Assembly: GCF_038397785.1 (NCBI RefSeq)
Contig: NZ_CP151642.1
Coordinates: 868,001-932,000 of the forward strand
Origin: Salinibacterium sp. TMP30
GTDB taxonomy: Bacteria > Actinomycetota > Actinomycetes > Actinomycetales > Microbacteriaceae
Reading direction: 5' to 3'
DNA: 64,000 nucleotides
The number at the start of each line of letters is the position of its first letter. Positions within the stretch are counted from its first letter, which is position 1. Position numbers and translations under genes: made by a program. Of this stretch, positions 52,449 to 61,248 are shown piece after piece. A model generated the notes under the pieces. The model did no database searches, was not told the DNA's origin, and was given only the letters and a program-made list of their open reading frames with translations.

Positions 52449-53096
52449 GTGGTAAAAAATTCGCGAACAGCTATTCTCCGCGCTCAGGCAAAAAGCCAGG
52501 GCGCGGATCTCTCTGGGCGCCACACACGTTTGTCGTGGAGCCTCCCCATCTTCGCGTCCCTAGCGAGCTTGGGCTTCGTAGCCACCTTCATGATGGTTCC
52601 ACCCAACCCAGTCAGCGTGGTCTCTGCGGCCAGCTTGCCCGTGAATTCGATTGAGCGGGCCGAAGTGCAGTCCCTCACTGTCGCAGAGGGATTCGTCAAC
52701 GAGATCGCGCGCGACAAGTTCGCCGTCAAAGAGATCGTCGTTGAACCGGTGTTGCCTGCTGCACCCGTAGCGCCAGCTGCAGGAGTTCCTGATCCTGGCA
52801 CCGCGCAAGCGATCGCGAAATCAATGCTCGCGGCTCGCGGCCTTGGCGACGACCAGTACAACTGTTTGGTCAGCCTGTGGAATCGCGAATCAGGGTGGAA
52901 CGTGTACGCCATGAATTCGTCTAGTGGCGCCTACGGCATCCCGCAGGCCCTTCCTGGCAGCAAGATGGCGACCGCTGGCGCCGACTGGGCCACAAACCCC
53001 GCGACGCAGGTCGCGTGGGGACTCAGCTATATCGAGGGCCGCTACGCGACACCGTGTGGTGCCTGGTCTCACTCTGAGAACAACGGCTGGTACTAG
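52449..53096 (+). CDS. Secreted lytic-transglycosylase-like protein
   Basis: This 215-residue protein has an N-terminal membrane or signal segment (about residues 28-48), a Pro/Ala-rich linker and a C-terminal lysozyme-like domain. The domain contains DQYNCLVSLWNRESGWNVYAMNSSSGAYGIPQALPG (in part), with the catalytic Glu in NRESGW. It ends with WSHSENNGWY, as in actinobacterial surface transglycosylase-like proteins. A GTG start is used. It would act on peptidoglycan. Confidence 0.85.
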   Translation: MVKNSRTAILRAQAKSQGADLSGRHTRLSWSLPIFASLASLGFVATFMMVPPNPVSVVSAASLPVNSIERAEVQSLTVAEGFVNEIARDKFAVKEIVVEPVLPAAPVAPAAGVPDPGTAQAIAKSMLAARGLGDDQYNCLVSLWNRESGWNVYAMNSSSGAYGIPQALPGSKMATAGADWATNPATQVAWGLSYIEGRYATPCGAWSHSENNGWY

Positions 53097-53127
53097 TTCC
53101 GCTTGATCGAACGCATAAGCTTGAGCT

Positions 53128-53427
53128 ATGCCTCGTTCGAATCGCCCCCGCGGCAGGCGTCGCCCTGACGATGGCGACCGTGGTGACCTAAGTCAGGCGC
53201 TATACGGTTCGCGTCGCACCGAGCACAAGTCAGACGGCGAATGGAACGTTCAGCCGGTTTCGTCCGGCAACGCCGTGAAGACTTACACCTGCCCCGGATG
53301 CTCACAGCCCGTGACTGTTGGCGTCGCGCACACGGTCACCTGGCGCGCCGACGGAATCATGGGTGAAGCAGACGACCTCGCGGCGCGACGCCATTGGCAC
53401 CAGCACTGCTGGAAAATCAGATTGTGA
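53128..53427 (+). CDS. Small conserved actinobacterial protein with a Cys/His metal site
   Basis: This 99-residue basic protein has a disordered Arg-rich N-terminus and a C-terminal CPGCSQPVTVGVAHTVTW ... RRHWHQHCW. The pattern CxxC, His and HxxC suggests one zinc ion. Homologues in actinobacteria carry the uninformative label ATP/GTP-binding protein, but I see no P-loop. It lies 10 bases ahead of a hydrolase gene and probably shares its message. Confidence 0.75.
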   Translation: MPRSNRPRGRRRPDDGDRGDLSQALYGSRRTEHKSDGEWNVQPVSSGNAVKTYTCPGCSQPVTVGVAHTVTWRADGIMGEADDLAARRHWHQHCWKIRL

Positions 53428-53437
53428 GAGTTAACTC

Positions 53438-54172
53438 GTGAGCGAAGCTATTAGAGGCGCCACCGAACTTCCCGCCACTCGTGAGAATATCGAATTGCAC
53501 ACGAGCGATGGCTTCACCCTCGTTGGTGAGCTTTCTCTGCCCGAGTCGGGTCATATCGCCGCAACCCTGGTGACCTTGCACCCGCTGCCAACGGCCGGCG
53601 GCTTCATGGACTCGCACATCATTCGTAAGGCAGCAGCGCGGTTGCCTGCGCTTGCGGATATTGCGGTGTTGCGGTTCAACTTTCGAGGGGTCTCATCACC
53701 GCGCGGTACTTCAGAGGGATCCTTTGGCGAAGGGAAACTTGAGCAACTCGACCTCGCTGCCGCGATGGATTTTGTGCGCGAACGGGGCTTGCCCAATGTG
53801 TGGCTGATGGGCTGGTCTTTTGGCACAGAAGTCACTCTCAAGTTTGGCCGCGAGCATCCCATCACTGGCGCGATATTGCTTTCACCGCCTCTTCACCGCG
53901 CGAGCGATGACGAGCTAGCAGCGTGGGCGGGTGATGATCGCCGCCTAGTTGCGATCATCCCGGAGCTTGATGACTATTTGCGGCCAGAAGAGGCCGCGAA
54001 GCGCTTTGCTTCCGTGCCCGAGGTTGAATTCGTCGTCGTTGAGGGAGGAAAGCATCTCTGGGTGGGAGAGGCGCAGACCTACCGCGTGCTCAGCGAGGTT
54101 GTGGCGCGGCTGAACCCGATGGTGCTGCCTTTGCCACGCACGTGGCCGCCGGAGCCTTCCCAGCCGCGGTAA
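53438..54172 (+). CDS. Alpha/beta hydrolase
   Basis: This 244-residue hydrolase has the nucleophile elbow GWSFGTEV, an oxyanion region LHPLPTAGGFMDSH and a late His in EGGKHLW. Its FRGVSSPRG and the lack of a cap domain match the dienelactone-hydrolase-like group found beside the small Cys/His gene in actinobacteria. It starts with GTG. The substrate is unknown. Confidence 0.85.
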   Translation: MSEAIRGATELPATRENIELHTSDGFTLVGELSLPESGHIAATLVTLHPLPTAGGFMDSHIIRKAAARLPALADIAVLRFNFRGVSSPRGTSEGSFGEGKLEQLDLAAAMDFVRERGLPNVWLMGWSFGTEVTLKFGREHPITGAILLSPPLHRASDDELAAWAGDDRRLVAIIPELDDYLRPEEAAKRFASVPEVEFVVVEGGKHLWVGEAQTYRVLSEVVARLNPMVLPLPRTWPPEPSQPR

Positions 54173-54191
54173 GCGCGCGCGCCGCCTCCGT

Positions 54192-55253
54192 TTAGAGGTC
54201 TGCCTGGCGCGGAACAATAACCTGTTGAACGATAAGCAGGATCGCCGCGGCCACGGGAATGGCGATCAGCGCGCCCAGAGGGCCTAGCAGCGTTCCTCCA
54301 GCGAGAACCGCGATAACGACGAGTGCTCCGGGTACTTTCACCGCTTTAGTCATTATTCGTGGGTTGAGAACGTAGGCCTCAAGCTGCATATAGATCAAGA
54401 AATATATACCGACCGCGATCACGCTTGGGGCACCGTTGAACAGCAACACGAGCAGGGTGATGACAATCGAACCACTCAGTGTTCCTACGAGAGGGATGAG
54501 TGAGCCAACAAACGCGATGAATGCCAGCAACGCTGAATACCGCACGGGCAGCCCAAACGCTGGGAAGATCCACGTGAGCACGATGAATGACAGCACGCCG
54601 TTGACGAGCGCCAACGACGCTTGACCGATGACATACCGTCCGACTGCGGTGCTGACCTGCTCAGCGAGATCGATGAAGGTGGCGCGCCTAGACGCGGGGA
54701 CCAGCCGGTAGATGCCCGATTTGATGCTGTTGATCGATGAAACAAAGTAAATCGTCAGAATGAGCACGATAAAGGCGCCCGTGATGCCGGTGGCGATACC
54801 GATGCCGACCGCAAAAACGCCTCCGCCAATCGTGGTGAAGTCGAGTTCGCTTACCCACGTTGTGAAACCATCGAGCAGGTCCTGCACTTCGAGCCAAGGA
54901 AACGCCGTCTCAACGTTTTCGCGGATCGTTCCGTCGATGAATGCCGTCACGACTCGCGGAATCGCCCGAGAAGCTGTGCGCACTTGTTCTGCGATCACGG
55001 GGACTATCGCAAACACCAGTCCCGCAAAGACGCCGAGTACGCCGACCAATACGGTGAGAATTGCCGTCCACCGGGGAAACTTCTTCGTCTCAAGCCAGGT
55101 CACCAGCGGATCGAGTCCGAGCGCAAGGAATAGCGCCGCACCCACATAGGTGAGGATCGTAGCCAAGGAGATGATCGTTTGGCCGATTCCGACCGCGACG
55201 AGTACACCCAGGCCGCCCAAAAGTCCGAGGCGGAAAGGGTTGAGAATCTTCAT
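54192..55253 (-). CDS. AI-2E transporter family membrane protein
   Basis: This 353-residue protein has about seven membrane segments: an N-terminal pair, a central amphipathic region and a C-terminal block with PLVGTLSGSIVITLLVLLFNG and GGTLLGPLGALIAIPVAAAI. This is the PF01594 pattern. The ATG seven bases after GGAG is chosen over a TTG ten codons upstream. The family includes transport of autoinducer-2 and Na+/H+ exchange; the role here is unknown. It lies next to, and on the same strand as, the large coiled-coil gene. Confidence 0.88.
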   Translation of the reverse strand: MKILNPFRLGLLGGLGVLVAVGIGQTIISLATILTYVGAALFLALGLDPLVTWLETKKFPRWTAILTVLVGVLGVFAGLVFAIVPVIAEQVRTASRAIPRVVTAFIDGTIRENVETAFPWLEVQDLLDGFTTWVSELDFTTIGGGVFAVGIGIATGITGAFIVLILTIYFVSSINSIKSGIYRLVPASRRATFIDLAEQVSTAVGRYVIGQASLALVNGVLSFIVLTWIFPAFGLPVRYSALLAFIAFVGSLIPLVGTLSGSIVITLLVLLFNGAPSVIAVGIYFLIYMQLEAYVLNPRIMTKAVKVPGALVVIAVLAGGTLLGPLGALIAIPVAAAILLIVQQVIVPRQADL

Positions 55254-55323
55254 TGCGAGGCTCCGTCCGGCCTGTAGCGACAAGGTGTCAGGCTGGACGC
55301 AATTCTAAGTGCCCGCGGGCAAT

Positions 55324-57666
55324 TTACTGGCCAACGTCTTCGGCTTGGCTGAGAACTCCGCGCAGGTTCTCGAAGTAACCGGCGACGGTCTCTCGCTCCG
55401 CCTTGATCTTGGCGAGGCGTTCCTCGGCGTCGCTGACAAGCTCATTCGAACGCTTCTCGGCATCGTCGACGAGCGACTTGGCGCGCTGCTCAGCATCCGC
55501 AATTTCGTTGGCAGCACGCTCGGATGCATCCGCCAGGATGGACTTCGCTTCAGCCTGCGAGTTGTTGCTGAGCTCTTCGGCTTCGTGGCGCTTGGCATTT
55601 GCTTCTCGCACAGCCTCGCCCAGTTGCGCTTGAGCTTCCTCGAGGTAGTTCTGTGTCTGAGTTGAGGCTTCCTTGTGCTGTGCCAAGAACTCTTTCTCGG
55701 CGTCATCACGTCGTGCGGCAATCTCTTGTTCCAGCGCGATGCGGGCTGCGTCAGCTTCGCGTTCGATTGTGCTGCGAGTTTCTTCGAGCTGGTGCTGGAT
55801 GGCTGCCCGAGTTGACTCCACTTCATTAGCGAGTTCTGCGCGCTGGCGTGCGATGTCTCGCTCTAGGTCTGCGGTTTGTTTGTGCACGTCGTGGGCTAGG
55901 GCCGCGCGAGTCTCTGTGTCTTCGGTCTCGAGTGCGGTTCGCTTATTGTCGATCTCAGCATCGAGGTCTGCGTGGCGACGCGCCATCTCTTCTTCGAGCC
56001 CAGCGGTTGCCGACGCGATCTCTGCTTCGAGCTCGTTTCGGCGCGTTGTCATCTCGGTTTCGAAGTCTGCTCGTGCCGTTGCGGTTTCGAGTTCGAATGC
56101 GCTGCGCGCGGTAGTGATCTCGTCTTCGAGACCCGCACGAGTCGCCTCAACGTCTGCATCAAGGGCGGCTCGCGTTGAACTCACTTCCTTGGCGAGTGCC
56201 TTCGTTGTCGAAGTGACCTCGCGGTCTAGTGCCTTCTTTTGCGCCGCCAGATCAGCTGCAAGTTCGTTTCGGGTCAACTTGACGTGTGCTTCGAGGTCGG
56301 CCCGCGTAGTTGTCACCTCGTCTTCGAGCGCTGCCGTGGCGGTCGCAACCTCGTGTTCCAAGTTCGAACGAGTCGTTGTGACTTCTTGTTCAAGGGCCGC
56401 TTGCGCAACTTTGACTTCTTGTTCGAGCGCCGTCTTCGTCGTCGTAACTTCTTGTTCGAGGGCTGCTTTCGTGCTTGTTACCTCGTGTTCGAGAGCCGCC
56501 TGTGTAGTCGATACCTCGTCGTCGAGCGCTGCACGGGTGCTGCTGACGTCGCTGTCGAGTTGTGCCCGTGCTTCGCGTTCGCGGTGCTCCCACTGTTCGC
56601 GTGCTTCAGCGAGCTCGTTCTCCAGCGCTGCGCGTGTGCTGAGCACATCTTTTTCCAGTTCGCTGCGAACACGAGCTGCTTCAGACTCAACTGCAGTGCG
56701 GGTGGCTACAGTCTCTGCTTCGAGTGCGGCGTAAGCAGCATCGAGCTCTGCCTTTTGCTTGGCCTGCGCTGCTGCGCTTTCGTTGGCGAGCGTCGTGCGC
56801 GCCGCCTTCGTTTCATTGGCGAGCGTGGTGTGAGCTGCTTTAGTTTCGTTGGCGAGGGTTTCGCGAGCTGTTGTTGTTTCAGTTTCCAACTCGCCGCGAG
56901 CGGTGTCGATTTCGCGCGCGAGGTCGGTGCGGGCCTGTTCGACATCGCGTTCAAGGTCGTCACGTTGCTTCGTGTTTTCGGCTTCGAAGGTGGCGCGGCC
57001 AAGTTCGGCATCTCGGGCGAGCGCTTCGGCAGCCTCGCGGGCTTCAGCCACTTCGGTAGCGGTGCTGGCGCGAAGTTCGGTCATTGCGCGCTCAGTTTCG
57101 GCACGAAGGGCGGCAGCTTCGCGCTTAGCAGACGTGCGAGCATCCGCAGCTTCAGTAGCAACGGCGCCTCGAATGGTGGCGGCTTCGCGTGCAGCATCTG
57201 CAGTGAGTTGCGCTGCTTCGTCGCGAGCGCGGGCAATGAGAGCGTCCGCTTCGGCCCGCGACGCTTTGGCTAGCGAATCTGCTTCGCGATTGGCATCCGC
57301 GAGAATTCGCTCTGACTCGCCAGTTGTTTCGTTACGAAGGTTCGTGGTTTCTGCCTGAACGGCCTTGCGCATTTTTTCGGCGTCGATATCAGCTTGGCTG
57401 ATCAACTGCGTTGAGTGCTCCTCGGCAACGCGGAGCATGCTCTCGAGTTTGGAGCCGAGTCCGCTATATGTGGGGCTGCCCGACTCGTCGAGTTCTGCTT
57501 GCAGATCTTCATTGACGGCAAGCAGCCGCTTGACCTCTTTTGTGGAGGCCGTTCGGTCGGCTTTGGCGGCAACAAGTTCGCGACGAAGTTCGCCAATGAG
57601 CTTGTCGACATCGTCCTTCTTATAGCCGCGCATTTCGGTGCCGAAATCAGTGTCGTTGGCGGCCAA
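55324..57666 (-). CDS. Giant hendecad coiled-coil protein with DivIVA-like N-terminus
   Basis: This protein has 780 residues. Residues 8-35 (FGTEMRGYKKDDVDKLIGELRREL) resemble the DivIVA membrane-binding head. Residues 91-761 can be written as 61 consecutive 11-residue units with no insertion or deletion. The first 13 have the form xAxxEAxxLxA. Units 14-52 (residues 234-662) have a (T/A)R-x-x-L-E-x-E-(V/I)-x-x consensus. The last nine are of ADAExRA type. The sequence has almost no aromatic residues, no Cys and only a few Pro, all near residue 65. The TTG start has GAGGAG five bases upstream; an ATG at residue 12 would cut the head. I infer a rod about 100 nm long, perhaps a cytoskeletal or polar scaffold like Streptomyces Scy or FilP; this is not proven. 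Confidence 0.85.
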   Translation of the reverse strand: MAANDTDFGTEMRGYKKDDVDKLIGELRRELVAAKADRTASTKEVKRLLAVNEDLQAELDESGSPTYSGLGSKLESMLRVAEEHSTQLISQADIDAEKMRKAVQAETTNLRNETTGESERILADANREADSLAKASRAEADALIARARDEAAQLTADAAREAATIRGAVATEAADARTSAKREAAALRAETERAMTELRASTATEVAEAREAAEALARDAELGRATFEAENTKQRDDLERDVEQARTDLAREIDTARGELETETTTARETLANETKAAHTTLANETKAARTTLANESAAAQAKQKAELDAAYAALEAETVATRTAVESEAARVRSELEKDVLSTRAALENELAEAREQWEHREREARAQLDSDVSSTRAALDDEVSTTQAALEHEVTSTKAALEQEVTTTKTALEQEVKVAQAALEQEVTTTRSNLEHEVATATAALEDEVTTTRADLEAHVKLTRNELAADLAAQKKALDREVTSTTKALAKEVSSTRAALDADVEATRAGLEDEITTARSAFELETATARADFETEMTTRRNELEAEIASATAGLEEEMARRHADLDAEIDNKRTALETEDTETRAALAHDVHKQTADLERDIARQRAELANEVESTRAAIQHQLEETRSTIEREADAARIALEQEIAARRDDAEKEFLAQHKEASTQTQNYLEEAQAQLGEAVREANAKRHEAEELSNNSQAEAKSILADASERAANEIADAEQRAKSLVDDAEKRSNELVSDAEERLAKIKAERETVAGYFENLRGVLSQAEDVGQ
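55681..56967 (-). repeat. 33-base periodic region coding for 39 similar hendecads
   Basis: The motif ACTTCTTGTTCAAG or ACTTCTTGTTCGAG (plus-strand reading) recurs at 56381, 56414 and 56447, exactly 33 bases apart. Diverged copies continue on both sides. The DNA period matches the 11-residue protein period, so the array probably grew by tandem duplication. Confidence 0.85.
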
Positions 57667-57687
57667 GACGTCTCCTCGAAGTCAGCG

Positions 57688-57700
57688 GAAAGGACCTTTC
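57688..57700. promoter_or_regulatory. Symmetric site in the divergent promoter gap
   Basis: GAAAGG-A-CCTTTC is a perfect odd-length palindrome just upstream of the ribosome-binding site of the coiled-coil gene. The 281-base gap to the divergent membrane protein holds no gene that I recognise. Operator function is conjecture. Confidence 0.3.
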
Positions 57701-57947
57701 GAGTTTAGTGGTGCTGAGCCGCTTACTGTGATTCGGGCCTCGCTGCGTTTAGTGCACTCAACGTTCTCCCAGCCAGTTCCCAGATGACGAACTAGGTGCC
57801 CACACACCCATCGGCTAGTCTGGAACGTCTTTGTTGTTGCCTACCCGCCTAGATCGGGCCCTCAACCTGCAGACCGAACTGAGGTTCCGCCACGGTGGCG
57901 AAGGGTTTCGTGGCGCAAGTCACAGGGGCAGCACGAAAGGAGAGATA

Positions 57948-59696
57948 GTGAGATTCGTTCTCGCCATAGTTAGTTTTATGCTCGCGGCCGTAATGATTGG
58001 CTTCGGCATCGCGCAGCAAACCATTCTTGCGACGCCTGATGAGGTCAGTGTGTCGGCTGAAACTGACGGCACCGCACCCCTCACTGTGGTTGATGGGGCT
58101 GCGTTCAACGCATATTCGGGCAACCAGACAATCAGTGTGGCGGGCCCAGGGCGCATCGTTGCCGCCTATGGCCGCACGTCAGACGTACTGGCCTGGGTCG
58201 GTGATGCCAGCTACAACATGGTTACCGTCGATCCCGAGTCGGGTGAGCTGGTGGCTGAGGCGATTCGCGGCAGTGAACAAGAAGTGCCGGACCCCTATGA
58301 TTCTGATCTGTGGCTTGAGAACTACACGGCTGACCTTGAGCTCGCACTAACCGTCAAGATACCTAGCGACGTCTCATTCATTCTGGCTGCTGACGGCGTA
58401 GAACCAGCCCCCAACACCGTTTCGCTCTCGTGGCCGCTCGACAACAGCACGCCGTGGGCCGCACCGCTGATTTTAGGAGGCGCTGCCGTGCTTCTCCTTG
58501 GGCTCATCTTCCTGATGTGGGCCGTGCACCACATGCGCCGCGCCGGAGGACCTCGTCGGAAGCAACAAAAAATGCCCAAGGTGCCCAAAAAGCCTCGCTA
58601 CAAGCCGTCGAAACGATTAGTACGCAGCAGTGAGAGCAGCGCCGTCACGACGACTAAGCGCATCGCCGTTCCTGCGGTGCTGCTGAGCGCATTGATCTTG
58701 AGTGGATGCACGGTCACGTCGTCTCCTAGCGCAACTGAAGAGGTGAGCGCCCCGACCCCATCGCCGACCTCTACCTCACCAGGCAGCGAAACTCTGCCGC
58801 CCGCGGCATCCGTGCGCCAGGTGGAGAAGATTGTTGCTCGAGTGAGTGCGGTCTCGCTTGAGGCGGACGAGTCCCGCGACGCTGACCTCATCACGACACG
58901 ATTTACCGATGCGGCGCTTGAGTATCGTCTCGCCAACTACAAGATGCGCACGGCAGACAGCTCCATTGCGTCGCCGATTGCCATTCCCGACGGTCCTGTG
59001 CAGTTGACGCTGCCACAGCAAACCGACTCGTGGCCGCGCACCGTGTTCACGATCATCCTCGACGAGACTGATACCACCGTTGCGCCCATCGCACTCTTCC
59101 TTGAGCAAGCGTCGCCTCGCGAGAACTACAAAGTCAGCTACTCGATGAACCTAGAACCCTCAGTGGTGTTCCCGGATGTAGTCGCCGCCAGCGTCGGCAC
59201 ATCGCGCTTGGCTCCAGATAGTGGTTTGCTTCGTTCATCACCAACCGAAGTGGCGCTCGACTATGCCGAAATTCTCGAACAGGATGTTGACAGCGACTCC
59301 TACCTCGACTTCGAGGTTGACGGCGACAGTCTGCGAGTGAACGTCGGCCTCGCCGTGAAAAACAAAGAGAAGGCTGAGCTTTCGAGCACAGCAACCCTCA
59401 CCTACGGCCACGCACTTGGCTCGGCCGAGCCGATCGCGATGGCGACCGTCGATGCGGGAGCGATTGTTGCAGTGCACCTCTATGAGACAAAAGTTGCGAA
59501 ACCGAAGGAAGAAGGCTCGGCGGTGACCTTTAGCGGTCAGACGAAGGCACTTTCAGGGATCTCTATCACAGAAACTGGCATCAAATCTACCTACGGGGAT
59601 CAGCTACTCTTTTATGTTCCGGCAGCAGGTAGTGCCGAAAAAATCGTCCTGCTCGGATACACCCAAGGACTTGTTGCAGCATCGGAGTTGAATTGA
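57948..59696 (+). CDS. Three-helix membrane protein with an internal lipobox and two extracytoplasmic domains
   Basis: This 582-residue protein has a first membrane segment (residues 4-24), a beta-rich external domain (30-165), a second membrane segment (171-192), a very basic cytoplasmic linker (198-238) and a third hydrophobic segment. The third segment ends in the lipobox-like LILSGC at residue 254. A Thr/Ser/Pro linker and a large acidic external domain (270-582) follow. The tail looks like a complete lipoprotein fused behind a membrane protein. The GTG after AAAGGAGAG is used. It overlaps the next gene by four bases. I recognise no family; a surface role is inferred. Confidence 0.75.
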   Translation: MRFVLAIVSFMLAAVMIGFGIAQQTILATPDEVSVSAETDGTAPLTVVDGAAFNAYSGNQTISVAGPGRIVAAYGRTSDVLAWVGDASYNMVTVDPESGELVAEAIRGSEQEVPDPYDSDLWLENYTADLELALTVKIPSDVSFILAADGVEPAPNTVSLSWPLDNSTPWAAPLILGGAAVLLLGLIFLMWAVHHMRRAGGPRRKQQKMPKVPKKPRYKPSKRLVRSSESSAVTTTKRIAVPAVLLSALILSGCTVTSSPSATEEVSAPTPSPTSTSPGSETLPPAASVRQVEKIVARVSAVSLEADESRDADLITTRFTDAALEYRLANYKMRTADSSIASPIAIPDGPVQLTLPQQTDSWPRTVFTIILDETDTTVAPIALFLEQASPRENYKVSYSMNLEPSVVFPDVVAASVGTSRLAPDSGLLRSSPTEVALDYAEILEQDVDSDSYLDFEVDGDSLRVNVGLAVKNKEKAELSSTATLTYGHALGSAEPIAMATVDAGAIVAVHLYETKVAKPKEEGSAVTFSGQTKALSGISITETGIKSTYGDQLLFYVPAAGSAEKIVLLGYTQGLVAASELN

Positions 59697-60616
59697 CAAA
59701 CACCCCACTGAACGCCGCTAGTTTGCGCGGTGCCGTCGACCTCTCATCATTGGTTCGTCAGCACAATACGCCCGCCACTGCTTCGACTGCCGGAGAAGCA
59801 CCGCAGTCGGGTGGCTTTGCGACCAACGCCAATGATGCATCGTTCACTCAAGTACTTGAACTCTCGAACACCGTTCCAGTGATCGTAGAGTTCTTCGGTC
59901 AAGGCATTGAGCCGACTCTTGAGCCAACAATCTCTGCCTATGCGGGCAAATTCGCTCTCGTGACGGTTGACGCTACGAACAACCCCCAGCTTGTTCAGGC
60001 CTTCCAAGTGCAGCAGGTTCCGACCGTTGCTGCCGTGATCGGTGGGCGGCCCGTGCAACTCTTTGCCGGGGTCCTGTCTGAGAACGAACTTAAAGAGGTG
60101 CTTGAGCAGGTCTTGCAGCTTGCAGCACAAAACAATGTGACCGGAACGCTGCCGGCTGGTGAGGCATCCGAAGATGATGCTCAGGAGCCCGCAGAAGAGC
60201 CGCTGCCGCCGCTGCATCAAGAAGCATATGATGCTATCGCTGCCGGCGATTTTGCTACCGCGATCTCAAAGTACGAGTCCGCCATCGCACAGAACCCCCG
60301 CGACCAGCAGGCGGTTGCTGGGCTAGCCCAAGTGTCGCTGCTCGCACGACTTGAGAACGAAACGGCAGACTCGGTGCGCAGCGTGGCCGCGCAAGATCCT
60401 ACTGATGTAGCAGCCCAGCTGGCCGTTGCTGATCTTGACGTGTCTGGTGGTCACTTGGGCGACGCATTCGCTCGCTTGCTTGAGCTTTTTCCTTCTGCGG
60501 ATGTCGATGGTAAGAACGCGATTCGCACCCGCATGCTCGACTACTTTGAAATTGCGGGCGCCGAAGACTCTCGGGTAGCTGATGCCCGTCGTCGCTTGAC
60601 CCTCCTTCTCTACTAA
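59693..60616 (+). CDS. Thioredoxin-fold plus TPR protein (CnoX/YbbN-like) lacking the CxxC
   Basis: This 307-residue protein has a thioredoxin fold at about residues 45-150 (VPVIVEFFGQGIEPTLEPTISAYAGKFALVTVDATNNPQL, in part, then QQVPTVAAVIGGRPVQLF). The usual WCxxC is replaced by FFGQGIEPT, so it cannot do dithiol chemistry. TPR-like helices follow from about 175. The form is that of CnoX-type chaperedoxins, of which many lack reactive Cys. It starts with TTG, with GGAG five bases upstream and a TTGA overlap with the previous stop. Confidence 0.85.
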   Translation: MTNTPLNAASLRGAVDLSSLVRQHNTPATASTAGEAPQSGGFATNANDASFTQVLELSNTVPVIVEFFGQGIEPTLEPTISAYAGKFALVTVDATNNPQLVQAFQVQQVPTVAAVIGGRPVQLFAGVLSENELKEVLEQVLQLAAQNNVTGTLPAGEASEDDAQEPAEEPLPPLHQEAYDAIAAGDFATAISKYESAIAQNPRDQQAVAGLAQVSLLARLENETADSVRSVAAQDPTDVAAQLAVADLDVSGGHLGDAFARLLELFPSADVDGKNAIRTRMLDYFEIAGAEDSRVADARRRLTLLLY

Positions 60617-60643
60617 CGCTTTCAGTAGTGGGGCGAACCCAGC

Positions 60644-61132
60644 TCACAGATGCAGACTATTGCGAGCGACAGCGGCGATCGTTGCTCTAGTGGCCCGCAC
60701 AAGGTCGCTGGGGGCGAGCTCGATATCGAATCCGCGCTTTCCGCCGCTGACAAACACGGTGTCAAACAGCTCGACTGTTTCATCGATGACGGTGCGGTGA
60801 GCGGTTTTTTGGCCGACCGGGCTGATACCTCCCACAACATAGCCGGTGCGGCGTTGAGCCACGATCGGGTCAGCCATAACCGCTTTCTTGCCGTGAACCG
60901 CCATAGCGAGCGCTTTGAGGTCGAGCTTTCCTGAGACAGGAACAACGGCAACGACGAGTTCACTGTCCACCATCGCCATCAGCGTCTTGAATACTCGTTC
61001 GGCGTTGATTCCTAGTTCGGTTGCCGCCTCGAGACCAAACTCGGTGGCAGAGGGGTTGTGGTCGTACGGGTGCGCGGTGAACGCGATTCCGAGTGCGTCA
61101 AGCGCAACTGTGGCTGGGGTCCCGAGCGCCAT
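60644..61132 (-). CDS. ybaK: YbaK/EbsC family Cys-tRNA(Pro)/aminoacyl-tRNA deacylase
   Basis: This 162-residue protein has VFKTLMAMVDSELVVAVVPVSGKLDLKALA (in part) with the catalytic Lys in KTL, then GYVVGGISPVGQK, the YbaK signature. It hydrolyses mischarged Cys-tRNA(Pro). The ATG at MALGTPATVALDAL is chosen over an open stretch of 27 codons upstream that shows no homology. It is divergent from the cysteine desulfurase gene. Confidence 0.9.
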   Translation of the reverse strand: MALGTPATVALDALGIAFTAHPYDHNPSATEFGLEAATELGINAERVFKTLMAMVDSELVVAVVPVSGKLDLKALAMAVHGKKAVMADPIVAQRRTGYVVGGISPVGQKTAHRTVIDETVELFDTVFVSGGKRGFDIELAPSDLVRATRATIAAVARNSLHL

Positions 61133-61248
61133 TAGCACGCACCGGCAGTTGTCAGCGGGGCGATCAGGTCGAAGCGAGGGTGCATGCGATCTAGAGTAAT
61201 GACACACGGGCATCCACGGGGAGTGCGCGCGAGAGTAGCGGAGTATCG

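Noticed and set aside
55673-56734. Ser/Arg/Ala-rich open frames of 340-350 codons antisense to the hendecad gene
   Set aside because: They come from the 33-base period and codon bias of the real gene, which has a ribosome-binding site and a sensible protein.
55324-57666. LEA group 3 stress protein, because of the 11-residue repeat
   Set aside because: LEA units have a different Thr-Ala-Gln-Ala-Ala-Lys-Glu-Lys pattern; here there is a DivIVA-like head and a strong Leu/Val core typical of a folded coiled coil. It stays as a weak alternative.
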